Of a stretch of 64,000 bases of DNA, positions 43,745 through 52,224 are shown in pieces. The stretch spans positions 806,001 through 870,000 of the forward strand of contig NZ_QRAO01000001.1 in assembly GCF_003353425.1 (NCBI RefSeq), given 5' to 3'. Position 1 is the stretch's first letter, and each line of letters starts with the position of its first letter. The notes beneath the pieces are model-generated. The model was not told the DNA's origin. It saw nothing but the letters and a program-made list of their open reading frames with translations, and did no database searches. Both the position numbers and the translations under genes were made by a program. The DNA is from Marinirhabdus gelatinilytica (GTDB taxonomy: Bacteria > Bacteroidota > Bacteroidia > Flavobacteriales > Flavobacteriaceae).

Positions 43745-44698
43745 ATGACAGACGTAACCATAGTAACCTGCCAGAAACACTTGCTACCGTCCACAGCCGA
43801 CGATTATACGAAGAATATATTTATTGAATACAAATTGCTGAAGCATGCTCTGGAAGCCAAGGGACTTACCGTGAAGCGAACCTTTTGGGACGATCCTAAC
43901 TGCAATTGGGGCCAGACAAAAGTAGCGGTAATCCGTACCGTTTGGGACTATTTTGAGCGTTTTGACGAGTTTAAGCAATGGATGTTGCAAACTGCTGCAG
44001 TCACGAACCTTATCAACCCCTTACCCTTACAACAATGGAACAGCCATAAATTTTATCTTCGGGATTTGGCTGAAAGAGGCGTGGATGTAGTTCCAACGGA
44101 GTTTATAAAAAAAGGATCAAAAATAACATTGCAGGAAATTTCAGCAAATAGAAATTGGAGTGCCATGGTCATGAAGCCTGCCATTTCAGCAGCAGCGTTC
44201 CATACCTATAAAATTCCTGCCTCGCCCGCAGGCAGGTCAGCCACAACTATACATGAGATGGAAGCTAAGTTCCAAGAATTATTGGCCTCCCGGGATATGT
44301 TGTTGCAACCTTTTGTTGAGACCATTACCAAAAGGGGAGAAGCCTCTTTAATGGTTTTTAACGAAAAGTATACCCACGCTATCCTTAAAAAAGCAAAGCA
44401 GGGCGATTTTAGGGTGCAGGACGATTTTGGAGGGACGGTACACGATTACGAACCTACCGAAAAAGAAATACAATTTGCCGAGTTTGCAAATGCCCAATGC
44501 CCAACAAAACCTGTTTACGGTAGAGTTGACATTGTTTGGGATAGCGACGGAAACCCTATGCTTTCCGAAATGGAATTCCTCGATCCTGAAATCTGGTTAC
44601 GTAATTGTCCAACTTCTGCTGAAAAAATTGCCGAGGGAATAGTAAAATATTTGGATTCCCCCTTTGACTTACCTCCTACGAATGAGGCACGAATTTGA
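43745..44698 (+). CDS. ATP-grasp domain protein (RimK/glutathione synthetase-like)
   Basis: A 317-residue protein with a weak ATP-grasp pattern: SAMVMKPAISAAAFHTYK (lysine of the ATP lid), DMLLQPFVETI, GEASLMVFNEKYTHAILKK and YGRVDIVWDSDGNPMLSEMEF, which carries the acidic metal ligands and the LxExE-like end. It probably ligates a carboxylate to an amine or thiol; the substrate is unknown. Residues PASPAGRSA are coded by a GC-rich hairpin (44216-44236) that looks like an inserted repeat. Confidence 0.75.
   Translation: MTDVTIVTCQKHLLPSTADDYTKNIFIEYKLLKHALEAKGLTVKRTFWDDPNCNWGQTKVAVIRTVWDYFERFDEFKQWMLQTAAVTNLINPLPLQQWNSHKFYLRDLAERGVDVVPTEFIKKGSKITLQEISANRNWSAMVMKPAISAAAFHTYKIPASPAGRSATTIHEMEAKFQELLASRDMLLQPFVETITKRGEASLMVFNEKYTHAILKKAKQGDFRVQDDFGGTVHDYEPTEKEIQFAEFANAQCPTKPVYGRVDIVWDSDGNPMLSEMEFLDPEIWLRNCPTSAEKIAEGIVKYLDSPFDLPPTNEARI
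44216..44236. repeat. GC-rich hairpin repeat inside ATP-grasp gene
   Basis: CCTGCC (44216-44221) and GGCAGG (44231-44236) are inverted arms inside the coding frame. The core GCAGGCAGG recurs at 51382-51403 in intergenic DNA. Confidence 0.5.
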
Positions 44699-44747
44699 GG
44701 AAGGCACAACTAGGGGGGTAATTCCGAATGTTCTGGAAAATGCTCAA

Positions 44748-45527
44748 TTAAAAACGCTCTTTAAAAAGTAAAGAAGGATTTGGGCATAATTTTCTCCATC
44801 GTTCCATTTCAGAAGGGAACGCCACCCCATTATAGTTTTCGGTCTCGCCCAATAAATCTGTAATTACTTGAAAATGTAAATGCGGTACCCAGTGGCCGTT
44901 CTCTGCTTCGTTACCAATGTGAGCAAGCAACTCCCCTTTTTTTATTTTTTTTCCTTTAGGTGAAAACTTTAATGAGTCTAGGGTTAAGTGGCCGTAAAGT
45001 GTGTAGTAACAGCTCTTATGCATTCCTCTCGATCGTGCCTCTTGTGTCATTCTCTCGTTTCTATCGGCACGCAGGCTCAAGGGCGGATTGTCGGTCCCTT
45101 TTGTCACGTGTTTAATCACCAGTAGCGGGCCGTAATCTTTATGAAAATTGTTGTGGTGGGAAATCACTATTTCACCATCAAGAATTGCATGTACAGGTGT
45201 TTGCGCAGGTACCCAAAAGTCGGTTCCCAGATGAATGTTCCGGTATTCTGTGATGCCATTTTTGGTTCTTTGGAAGCGAGGGGTGTTGTAAAAAGAGCGC
45301 TCTTCCAGATAGCCATTGGCCAAGAGTGCATCAGGATATTTCTGCTGAAATTCATCTAACCTCTTAGTTGCTAATTCTAGATTCTCATGCTGTGGATCCT
45401 CCCCAAAAAAGTGGCTGGCGGCGCTCATATCGGGAACAGCGACTCTACTGAAAGTGAGCGTTGGGAATAACTCGTGAAGCGATGCTTTATTATCGTGATT
45501 AGCTTGTATGAGAGCTTCTGGTTTCAT
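44748..45527 (-). CDS. M23 peptidoglycan endopeptidase-like protein
   Basis: A 259-residue LytM/M23 family metallopeptidase. Zinc ligands: His and Asp in IHLGTDFWVPA (HxxxD) and the HxH pair in WVPHLHFQV. No signal peptide is apparent. Between VTKGTDNP and CYYTLYGHL it has an extra stretch of about 25 residues (includes SLRADRNERMTQEARSRGM) not expected in the family; its DNA is a copy of the dispersed repeat also found at 51336-51383. The catalytic core remains intact, so the gene may still be active. Confidence 0.83.
   Translation of the reverse strand: MKPEALIQANHDNKASLHELFPTLTFSRVAVPDMSAASHFFGEDPQHENLELATKRLDEFQQKYPDALLANGYLEERSFYNTPRFQRTKNGITEYRNIHLGTDFWVPAQTPVHAILDGEIVISHHNNFHKDYGPLLVIKHVTKGTDNPPLSLRADRNERMTQEARSRGMHKSCYYTLYGHLTLDSLKFSPKGKKIKKGELLAHIGNEAENGHWVPHLHFQVITDLLGETENYNGVAFPSEMERWRKLCPNPSLLFKERF
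45026..45073 (-). repeat. Dispersed repeat copy inside M23 gene
   Basis: Read on the minus strand this matches 51336-51383, sharing GTGCCG-TAGAAACGAGAGAA and, after a short difference, ACAAnAGAG-CACGAT. It keeps the M23 frame open and codes for the extra residues. Confidence 0.75.
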
Positions 45528-45580
45528 ACTACAAGGTTACTGAAAAAATTGTCTAAAAAATGATGAAATTCGCTTTGTCC

Positions 45581-45645
45581 GGTTGAGCGCAGTCGAAACC
45601 TTTTTTAACAAGCAATGGGTTGTAGTGCTCGACCTGCGCTCTACC
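45581..45645. repeat. Dispersed inverted repeat
   Basis: GGTTGAGCGCAGTCGAAACC (45581-45600) and TGCTCGACCTGCGCTCTACC (45626-45645) form an imperfect inverted pair. It shares the GAGCGCAGTCGAAA core with the element at 21249-21313. Confidence 0.6.
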
Positions 45646-45723
45646 AGATATGACAGCTTACTTTTTAAATAAGCATTTAACAGGATATATTATTTTTTAG
45701 GCACTACGATTCCTCAACGCTTT

Positions 45724-46824
45724 TCACAACACGCTTTTCTGTTTTTTATAAAAGGCATTGGCCTGGTCTTGCATTAGTTCACGGGCAATCTTACGTTTGT
45801 AGTCGTATAATTCCTGTTCGTCCGCAATGTCTGCGTACACGCGATTGTTTACTTCCTGGTCTGTAGCGACCAAGACATCGCGCTGACTTTTTTGCTGTAC
45901 TACCCAGCTTTTAAGCGCACCTTCCTGCTCTGCCAATTTCAAATCGTATGCTCCTTTGGGAGAGATGAGTTTTGCAAAGATTGGCGAGGTTTCAATGGCT
46001 AAGAATAGTAAAAAGATAAAAAAGGAGGGGAGCCATGGTAATTCTCCCAATGCATTTACACGTGCCATTAGGCCATCAAAACCGTCAATGATAGGTTGGG
46101 TTTCGGCTACCTTGTTTTGGTATTGCGTGGCCAGTTGTGCTATTTGTGCTTCGGTGGCTTCAATTTTTGTGCTGTTGGTTTCTTTTAATTGGTTTAATGC
46201 AGCAAGCTCTGCATCGTGCTTTTCCCGTTTTTCTTTATAAACGGGTCCTTTGCCTATCTTTTCAGTCCCAGCGGTGCCTTCCGCTTCAGCAATATAGGTG
46301 TTGTAGAGTGCATTTACTTCGGCTTCTTTAGCGGTCACTTCGTTTTTAAGAGTTTCAACTTCAGTGGTCAGAGCCTCTATAGTTGGTGTGTATTGAAGTG
46401 CCAATTGATCTTTGTTCTCGAGGGTCAACTCATTTTTTTGCTCCAAGAGTACTTGGTTGATTTCTTTTTCAAAAATCTTGAGCTCCAATGGTTTTGAAAT
46501 CACTACAGCAATAATCACCGCGAGCAGAATACGTGGCGAAGCTTGTATTAGTTCGTCAATAAAACTCTCTCTCTTTTTAATGGTCGAAACAATAAAGCGG
46601 TCCAGATTAAAAATGAGCAGTCCCCAAATAAGGCCAAAAAAAACTGCCATGAACACATTGTCAAAAACAGTAAAAAGTGCATAACTTCCAGCGATGGTAG
46701 CCATTATAGCGGTGAAGAACACGGTGGCGCCAATGCCCGCGTATTTAGTGTTTTCGCCAGAAGAACAATTTTCTAAAATATCGGTATCTGCGCCGGAGCA
46801 GAAAATGAAAAAGCGTTGTAACAT
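45724..46824 (-). CDS. DUF4407 membrane protein
   Basis: A 366-residue protein with two hydrophobic pairs near residues 28-75 and 93-112, a long coiled coil (about 120-230, rich in Glu/Lys/Ala: LTTEVETLKNEVTAKEAEV) and another membrane segment near 258-278 (LPSFFIFLLFLAIETSPIF). The N-terminal FFIFCSGADTDIL and LIFNLDRFIVSTIKK blocks are DUF4407 signatures. Function unknown; a structural or mechanosensing role would be speculation. Confidence 0.9.
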   Translation of the reverse strand: MLQRFFIFCSGADTDILENCSSGENTKYAGIGATVFFTAIMATIAGSYALFTVFDNVFMAVFFGLIWGLLIFNLDRFIVSTIKKRESFIDELIQASPRILLAVIIAVVISKPLELKIFEKEINQVLLEQKNELTLENKDQLALQYTPTIEALTTEVETLKNEVTAKEAEVNALYNTYIAEAEGTAGTEKIGKGPVYKEKREKHDAELAALNQLKETNSTKIEATEAQIAQLATQYQNKVAETQPIIDGFDGLMARVNALGELPWLPSFFIFLLFLAIETSPIFAKLISPKGAYDLKLAEQEGALKSWVVQQKSQRDVLVATDQEVNNRVYADIADEQELYDYKRKIARELMQDQANAFYKKQKSVL

Positions 46825-46979
46825 AAAGAGTTGGTTTTTTAATTGATGAAATATTCTAACGGAAAAACAACTAAAATGTTGTTATAATAGAGTGGTTTTG
46901 AGGCTGGATACACATTTTTGAAAGAACTTGAAAAGTTGTTAAAACACGTATTTAAACGATAAAATTAACTTTTAATCGT

Positions 46980-46987
46980 TATTTTTG
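46980..46987 (+). promoter_or_regulatory. Promoter -7 box of secreted protein gene
   Basis: TATTTTTG (TAnnTTTG), 22 bases before the ATG at 47010. Confidence 0.45.
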
Positions 46988-47009
46988 CTTATTAAAACCT
47001 CAAATTGCT

Positions 47010-48437
47010 ATGTTTAAATATGTTACGTTTTTTTGTTCTTTAATTTTTATCATTACCACAAATGCACAGGTTGGAATTGGCACTGTAACTCCAGATCCAT
47101 CGGCTGCATTCGAGATCTCTTCTACAGACGGCGGAATGCTCACTCCAAGGATGACAACTGCCCAACGAACAGGTATTTCAAATCCTGCAACGGGATTATT
47201 GGTGTTTGATACAAACGTAAATTCATTCTACTTTTTTGACGGTACCACGTGGCAGGCACTTAGAGGTGCGGAAATTAGAGATAACTATAAGTTGGTAAAG
47301 AATATTTCTGATCTCTCAGAAGAATTCTCTGGTGGAACTTACACCTTACAAACAGGTTATTTGTATGAAATAAATGGAACTATAGCTGTAGATGCGCCTA
47401 TTGATTTAAATGGTGCATATGTAGAGGGAGTAGATGTAAGAGACGACATTTTACTCAATGCTTCTGGAGGTACTCTTTTTACTGGTTCAACAGGTGGGAG
47501 TATGCGTAATATCACTATAAGTGGTAATGGAAATCAAATTTTTGGATTAACTGGAGGAAGTTTGGTAGTGAACAATACCCTTCTTACCGGAGCTTCTAGT
47601 GTAGGAACCCTAAATGGAATGGGTCTAATTTTTACGAGTATTGTACAATTAGTGAATAATACAGACGGGTTGACCGTTTCAGGAACTACCGGTTCTTTTT
47701 TTATGAGCAATACTTTTTGGACCGATACTAATTCTGGAACATTCTTAGATTTAGATGGAACTTATGATAATTTACAGATGGCCAATGGTAGGATCGTTGC
47801 CGATGCCAGTGAAACGGGTTTAGATGTTAGTTCAAACCCTACGATTAATAATGCTGCACTTTTATCAGGTTTAAGTTTTGTTGGGGCCGGTAATTTTGTT
47901 GAGCCTTATACAACCGGGACGTATCCTGGATACAGTTTTTCTGTAGATTGGGATGTAAATTGTGAAGGAATACCGTTGGAAACCGATGCCAATGCTACAG
48001 GCGACCTAAATTTTAATTTTACTGCCGGTGGAGGTGCTAATACTATTTTTACTGCAAACCAGGCACCCGTTAAACTAAATGGAGCAACAACTTCAGATAA
48101 CCTGTTCCGGTTTTCACGGTCGGGGAACAATAAAATAGTTTACGATGGAAAAAAAACCAGATATTTTACGGTAACCGCAAGTATTTCGTTTGAAGGAAAC
48201 ACAAGTCAAGATCGCTATATTTTTTATATAGCCAAAGGAAATAGTGGTAGCCCAACCCCAACGGTACTTGATAAAACCGGAGTATGGAGACGAATTGGTG
48301 GTGCTTTCGACATTGGTGCAGTTCCCTTGATAGGAACTGTAGAACTATCTCCAGGTGATTATATTGAAGTTTGGGCCGAACGTTTTAGCGGCTCGGGAAG
48401 TCTTTTTACCGTTGCATTGAATTTAGCAATAAGATAA
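47010..48437 (+). CDS. Secreted flavobacterial surface protein, unknown function
   Basis: A 475-residue protein with a signal peptide ending in TTNAQ. Residues 20-85 carry the flavobacterial tail-fibre-like opening VGIGTVTPDPSAAFEIS, MLTPRMTTAQRTGI, GLLVFDTNVNSFYFFDG. The middle is Asn/Gly/Thr/Ser-rich with beta-helix-like periodicity (LFTGSTGGSMRNITISGNGNQ), and the end is a compact beta domain. No T9SS tail or enzyme motif is visible. Probably exported to the surface; role unknown. Confidence 0.75.
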   Translation: MFKYVTFFCSLIFIITTNAQVGIGTVTPDPSAAFEISSTDGGMLTPRMTTAQRTGISNPATGLLVFDTNVNSFYFFDGTTWQALRGAEIRDNYKLVKNISDLSEEFSGGTYTLQTGYLYEINGTIAVDAPIDLNGAYVEGVDVRDDILLNASGGTLFTGSTGGSMRNITISGNGNQIFGLTGGSLVVNNTLLTGASSVGTLNGMGLIFTSIVQLVNNTDGLTVSGTTGSFFMSNTFWTDTNSGTFLDLDGTYDNLQMANGRIVADASETGLDVSSNPTINNAALLSGLSFVGAGNFVEPYTTGTYPGYSFSVDWDVNCEGIPLETDANATGDLNFNFTAGGGANTIFTANQAPVKLNGATTSDNLFRFSRSGNNKIVYDGKKTRYFTVTASISFEGNTSQDRYIFYIAKGNSGSPTPTVLDKTGVWRRIGGAFDIGAVPLIGTVELSPGDYIEVWAERFSGSGSLFTVALNLAIR

Positions 48438-48561
48438 TTACGTAAGTCCCTAATTTTAGAAATCCTGTCCAAATATTTCCAACCCCTTTTTTTAGGTTTT
48501 GCGTGTTTGGGGTTGGTCATTGAATAAGGGGGACAAAAGTATTATTGCAATCCTTACAAAT

Positions 48562-50844
48562 TCAATGTTTTGTAACTAATACATTAAAAATAACCGAGGG
48601 CACATCGTGCGGACTGTCCTGAATCTCAATTACTACTTTTTTATACTTTTTCAATAGCGATAGGGCCTCACCCTTTGTGATCTCACTCCCTTGGCCCCAA
48701 AGTCTCGAATTGTGTTGCAGCATCAACTCCAACACTTCTTTCGGTTCTTTGCTCGTTATCTGTGGCCCCAAGTTGGGTGGGTCAAAAAGAATCATTTTTA
48801 GGGTAGTTTCCTTTTGGATAGTATGTGCTTTAGCTTGTTCATCAGTTAAAGTGATAGGCTTCTTAGAAATTTTCACCCTTGGGTTTTTTGAAGAAGTTCC
48901 AGTGCTTTCAACATTAAGACTCTTGTTGTTTTTAAGCAATTCAATCGCTTTGTTTGAAGTGATTTGTTTTTCTTCAAAATAGAAGGCAGCACCTTTTTTT
49001 GCCATTTCAATAATGTGGTCTATCGCGCTAGGTGGGGGTGGTGGGGGTGGTATGTCTGTCCCATTGGCATTTGGTGCAGGTGGAGGTGGTGGTGCCATTT
49101 CAGAACCGGTCATAGAAACCTTGGGAGCATCTGGTGCTGGAGGCGGCGGCGGCGGGGAGGTAGGGATAATATTTTCGCCAGTAAGCTTATAATATCTTGT
49201 TTCTTTAAACGCTACTGCAAGTTGTTCCATAAAACTACTTGGAGTGCTCGCTACCAATACCGAAGGGTGCGCTGCTTCAAAATCTGCTTTGGTCCAATCC
49301 CTGGTTGCCTTGTCAATCGCTTTTGCAAAGTTTTTAATAGACGTTCTTTTGCCGTTTACCATTACTTCGCTAACGTTAATGGTCACTACAATACTTTTTT
49401 TGTTGTTTGTGGCGGCACCATTGTTGTAGGATGTTGCGTAGCCTTCTTCCCAAGTGATCTGGTTTTTTGGAAGACACTCGGGAAAGGGCTGTACGTTGCT
49501 CTTTTGTTCCTCGGTCATGTTCCGGTAGATGGTTTCTAATGTTTTTAGATCTTCCCAGCCAATTTTACGCTCGGCCACAGGAATGGCGTTGTACTTTCTT
49601 GCCAGCCTGTTGTAAAGAGCGATTTGGTGAGGGCTGACTTTTTCTTCGGAATTTCCTTGGCTCTTTTGGCGCACCGAACTCATGATTTCATCAAAATCTT
49701 CTCTCGAAAGACTTTTTGAACCTTCTGTTGGGCTAAAGACCTGCATACAATTGGCAACATCCAGTCGCACCAATTCTGTGACTATATTTTTGGCAAAAGG
49801 AACACTTGCGTGGGGCGAAACAGTAAGTGCTGCGTTGGTATAATCTTCTTTTTTCACAAGAGGTTCAAGATCTTGCAACATTATGAGGGTACTCTCGAAT
49901 ATAATTTTATTTTCTTCAGTAACCTTTAGGTTTAAGGTGTTTTCGTCCTGGATCGCTGTGTTTGCTATTTCGGCGGTGATGAACTCGGTTTCGGTTGTGC
50001 TGAAACCATACATTAATACTGCTATTAACGGTAGTATCAATAATCCTTTGAGCCATGCGGCTCTCTTTGTGGTGTGTGTTTTCATAACTGTAAATCGTTT
50101 TTTGAATGATGAATAATTGATTGAATGTGCCATCGCAGGCGCGCTGGATTGTGATGAGTAATCCAGTAAAATAGTTTGATAAACGGTACGGTCTGCCCCT
50201 TGGTCAAGTACGGTACGGTCTGCCAGGAATTCGTGGTTCAGTTTTATACTACGCTTCATGAAATATAGTAGCGGGTTGAACCAAAATACAATTCGGAACA
50301 TTTCAACAAACAGTAAGTCCCAACTATGCTTTTGTTTTACATGGGCAGTTTCGTGTAGGAATACTTCCTTTGGGATGTTGTCAGTTTCATAGTCGTTTTT
50401 GTTGAAGAATATATAGTTGAAAAAGCTATGGGGCGTTACCGGGAATTTCAGCAATACGTGGAAAATAGATTGTTTCTTTAAGGATGGGTTGTGTTTTACT
50501 TTTCTGAAAAGATTCCAAATACTTCTAGCAAACCGAATGCTAAAAAGAAGCACTCCCAATACATATACCCCACCTAAAAAATAAGGAAGATAGTTTGTAG
50601 GTTGGACCACGGCCTGGGTTGGTTCAAAAGTCGTTATAGGAATTTCAGAAATAGTGTTTGAAACAACAGGTTGTATTTCTACATATTCCGTAAATGTAAC
50701 AAAGGGAATGAGCATAGATACTACCAGGCTACCCAATAAAAAGAACCGCTTTGTGGTGTGCAACGAAGTGTTTTCTAGGGATAGTTTGTAAAAGAGGAAC
50801 AAGATGCCCAAACATGCAACAGATTTTAAAAAATATACCTCCAT
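48562..50844 (-). CDS. BlaR1-like M56 peptidase with proline-rich extension
   Basis: A 760-residue membrane protein. Four hydrophobic segments lie in the first 285 residues; the M56 zinc motif is EVFLHETAHVKQKHSWDLL (HETAH near residue 168) with FWFNPLLYFM and NHEFLADRTV downstream. The remaining 470 residues are periplasmic, including two polyproline runs (around residues 570-620), and a short repeat: KNNKSLNVE and LKKYKKVVIEI are related segments. It overlaps nothing but lies 2 bases from the BlaI gene. Likely sensor-protease with an unusually long sensor part. Confidence 0.88.
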   Translation of the reverse strand: MEVYFLKSVACLGILFLFYKLSLENTSLHTTKRFFLLGSLVVSMLIPFVTFTEYVEIQPVVSNTISEIPITTFEPTQAVVQPTNYLPYFLGGVYVLGVLLFSIRFARSIWNLFRKVKHNPSLKKQSIFHVLLKFPVTPHSFFNYIFFNKNDYETDNIPKEVFLHETAHVKQKHSWDLLFVEMFRIVFWFNPLLYFMKRSIKLNHEFLADRTVLDQGADRTVYQTILLDYSSQSSAPAMAHSINYSSFKKRFTVMKTHTTKRAAWLKGLLILPLIAVLMYGFSTTETEFITAEIANTAIQDENTLNLKVTEENKIIFESTLIMLQDLEPLVKKEDYTNAALTVSPHASVPFAKNIVTELVRLDVANCMQVFSPTEGSKSLSREDFDEIMSSVRQKSQGNSEEKVSPHQIALYNRLARKYNAIPVAERKIGWEDLKTLETIYRNMTEEQKSNVQPFPECLPKNQITWEEGYATSYNNGAATNNKKSIVVTINVSEVMVNGKRTSIKNFAKAIDKATRDWTKADFEAAHPSVLVASTPSSFMEQLAVAFKETRYYKLTGENIIPTSPPPPPPAPDAPKVSMTGSEMAPPPPPAPNANGTDIPPPPPPPSAIDHIIEMAKKGAAFYFEEKQITSNKAIELLKNNKSLNVESTGTSSKNPRVKISKKPITLTDEQAKAHTIQKETTLKMILFDPPNLGPQITSKEPKEVLELMLQHNSRLWGQGSEITKGEALSLLKKYKKVVIEIQDSPHDVPSVIFNVLVTKH

Positions 50845-50846
50845 GA

Positions 50847-51212
50847 CTATTTGCTTTTAATTTGTTGGTCAATTATTTTTTTGAGCTGCTCGAGTTGCGT
50901 TTTGCTCAAGTTGGTAGTTTCGGTAAAAAAGGAGGCAAACTGCGTAGCGTCGTTGTTAAAAAAGTTCTTGATAAGCCCGTTTACGTGTTTCCCGAAATAC
51001 TCTTTCCGTTTTACCAACGGATAGTATTCGCGCGATCTCCCTACCTGTTCATATCCCACAAAGCCTTTATCCTGCATCCGCTTCAGTAACGTTGCAATGG
51101 TAGTGGTAGCAGGTTTTGGATCGTCGTACGCATTTATCAAATCCTTGGAAAATGCTTTTTTTTGCTTCCACAGGTAGTGCATTAATTGTTCTTCGGCATT
51201 GGATAAGGTCAT
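50847..51212 (-). CDS. BlaI/MecI/CopY-family repressor
   Basis: A 121-residue winged-helix repressor: LSNAEEQLMHYLWKQKKAF, PATTTIATLLKRMQDKGFV and GRSREYYPLVKRKEYF. It precedes the 760-residue M56 gene by 2 bases, the BlaI-BlaR1 pattern. Two TACA-type operators overlap its promoter, so it is probably autoregulated. This is the second such pair in the window; the two repressors are clearly related but not close copies. Confidence 0.93.
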   Translation of the reverse strand: MTLSNAEEQLMHYLWKQKKAFSKDLINAYDDPKPATTTIATLLKRMQDKGFVGYEQVGRSREYYPLVKRKEYFGKHVNGLIKNFFNNDATQFASFFTETTNLSKTQLEQLKKIIDQQIKSK

Positions 51213-51230
51213 AACTAGTTCAGTTTAGCT

Positions 51231-51270
51231 CTACAAACATAGAATAAATATTTTAATTCTACAAATGTAG
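51231..51270 (-). promoter_or_regulatory. BlaI-type operators over promoter
   Basis: CTACAAATGTAG (51259-51270) is a perfect palindrome with the BlaI-family core TACA-N2-TGTA; CTACAAACATAG (51231-51242) is a second, one-sided site. On the minus strand they contain the -33 (TTTG, 51262-51265) and -7 (TATGTTTG, 51234-51241) boxes, spaced 20 bases, so a bound repressor would block both. Confidence 0.8.
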
Positions 51271-51335
51271 AGTTAAAAAAGTCCAACTCGTTTCCTTTTT
51301 GTTCGCTCCTTGAGCTTGCATCCCTTGTCATCGAC

Positions 51336-51403
51336 GAGTGCCGTTAGAAACGAGAGAAGTACAAAAGAGTCACGATGGAGACCCCGCCTGTCCGGCAGGC
51401 AGG
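51336..51403. repeat. Dispersed repeat plus GC hairpin between BlaI and phnA
   Basis: 51336-51383 matches the insertion in the M23 gene (45026-45073, inverted). It is followed by the GC-rich hairpin 51382-51403 whose GCAGGCAGG core recurs in the ATP-grasp gene. The 357-base gap otherwise holds only promoters. Confidence 0.7.
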
Positions 51404-51503
51404 GAATGCGGAAGGGGTGTATTTATCCATTTCATATTTTATTCGAAATTAAAATCGCTCAGCTTCCTAAAACTCTTTAAGGTTCAACTTTCACGAGAAA
51501 AGG

Positions 51504-51511
51504 TATCTTTG
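51504..51511 (+). promoter_or_regulatory. Promoter -7 box of phnA
   Basis: TATCTTTG (TAnnTTTG), 58 bases before the phnA ATG. Confidence 0.45.
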
Positions 51512-51569
51512 TGGTTCAATAAAAAAAGTCGATTGCGGGAAAGAGATTCCTGCCTTTGCGGAAATAGAA

Positions 51570-52151
51570 ATGAGCCTAGAAAGAGAAGTAACCAAAAGAG
51601 CCGGAAACAAATGTGAGTTATGCGGTGCAGAAGAAAAACTTGCCATTTATAAAGTGCCAGAAACACCCGCAAGGATTGAGGGTGCAGAAGGTGCAATTTT
51701 GGCCTGTAACACTTGCGAGTCGCAATTTGATGCTGAAGTACGTGATGCCAATCACTGGCGGTGCTTAAATGATAGTATTTGGAGTCCGGTCTCGGCAGTA
51801 AAAGTGATGTCTTTTAGAATGCTCCACAGGTTAAGAGCTGAAGGCTGGCCACAGGATTTACTGGATATGATGTATCTGGAAGAAGATGAGCGTGAATGGG
51901 CAAAAGCAACGGGTGATGCCGAGGATAAAAGCAAGCAGTTGGTACACCGTGACAGCAACGGTAATGTTTTGCAGGCTGGAGACAGCGTGGTGCTTATTAA
52001 AGACCTAAAAGTAAAGGGTAGCAGTATGATTGCCAAACAAGGGACTGCGGTGAGAAGAATTTCGCTGGACCACGAAAACCAAACCTATATTGAAGGCAAA
52101 GTGGATGGGCAGCTAATCGTGATAATAACCGATTATGTAAAGAAAATATAA
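51570..52151 (+). CDS. phnA: PhnA-like zinc-ribbon protein
   Basis: A 193-residue protein. The N-terminal zinc ribbon has two CxxC pairs: NKCELCGAEEKL and LACNTCESQF. The C-terminal PhnA domain contains VHRDSNGNVLQAGDSVVLIKDLKVKGSS (quoted in part as VLQAGDSVVLIKDLKVKG). Despite its name, PhnA proteins of this type are not shown to hydrolyse phosphonates; function unclear. Followed by a bidirectional terminator. Confidence 0.9.
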   Translation: MSLEREVTKRAGNKCELCGAEEKLAIYKVPETPARIEGAEGAILACNTCESQFDAEVRDANHWRCLNDSIWSPVSAVKVMSFRMLHRLRAEGWPQDLLDMMYLEEDEREWAKATGDAEDKSKQLVHRDSNGNVLQAGDSVVLIKDLKVKGSSMIAKQGTAVRRISLDHENQTYIEGKVDGQLIVIITDYVKKI

Positions 52152-52174
52152 TCGCGTTGACAGTTTATATTCAA

Positions 52175-52210
52175 AAAAACCTCCCAAGTGTAAAGTCAGG
52201 AGGTTTTTTT
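52175..52210. terminator. Bidirectional terminator after phnA
   Basis: AACCTCC (52178-52184) and GGAGGTT (52199-52205) with A and T tracts on the outsides; it serves phnA and the convergent dipeptidase gene. Confidence 0.88.
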
Positions 52211-52224
52211 AATATGTGCCTGCG

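Noticed and set aside
48964-49539. Trp/Gly/Arg-rich ORF on the plus strand
   Set aside because: Antisense shadow of the proline-rich part of the M56 protein.
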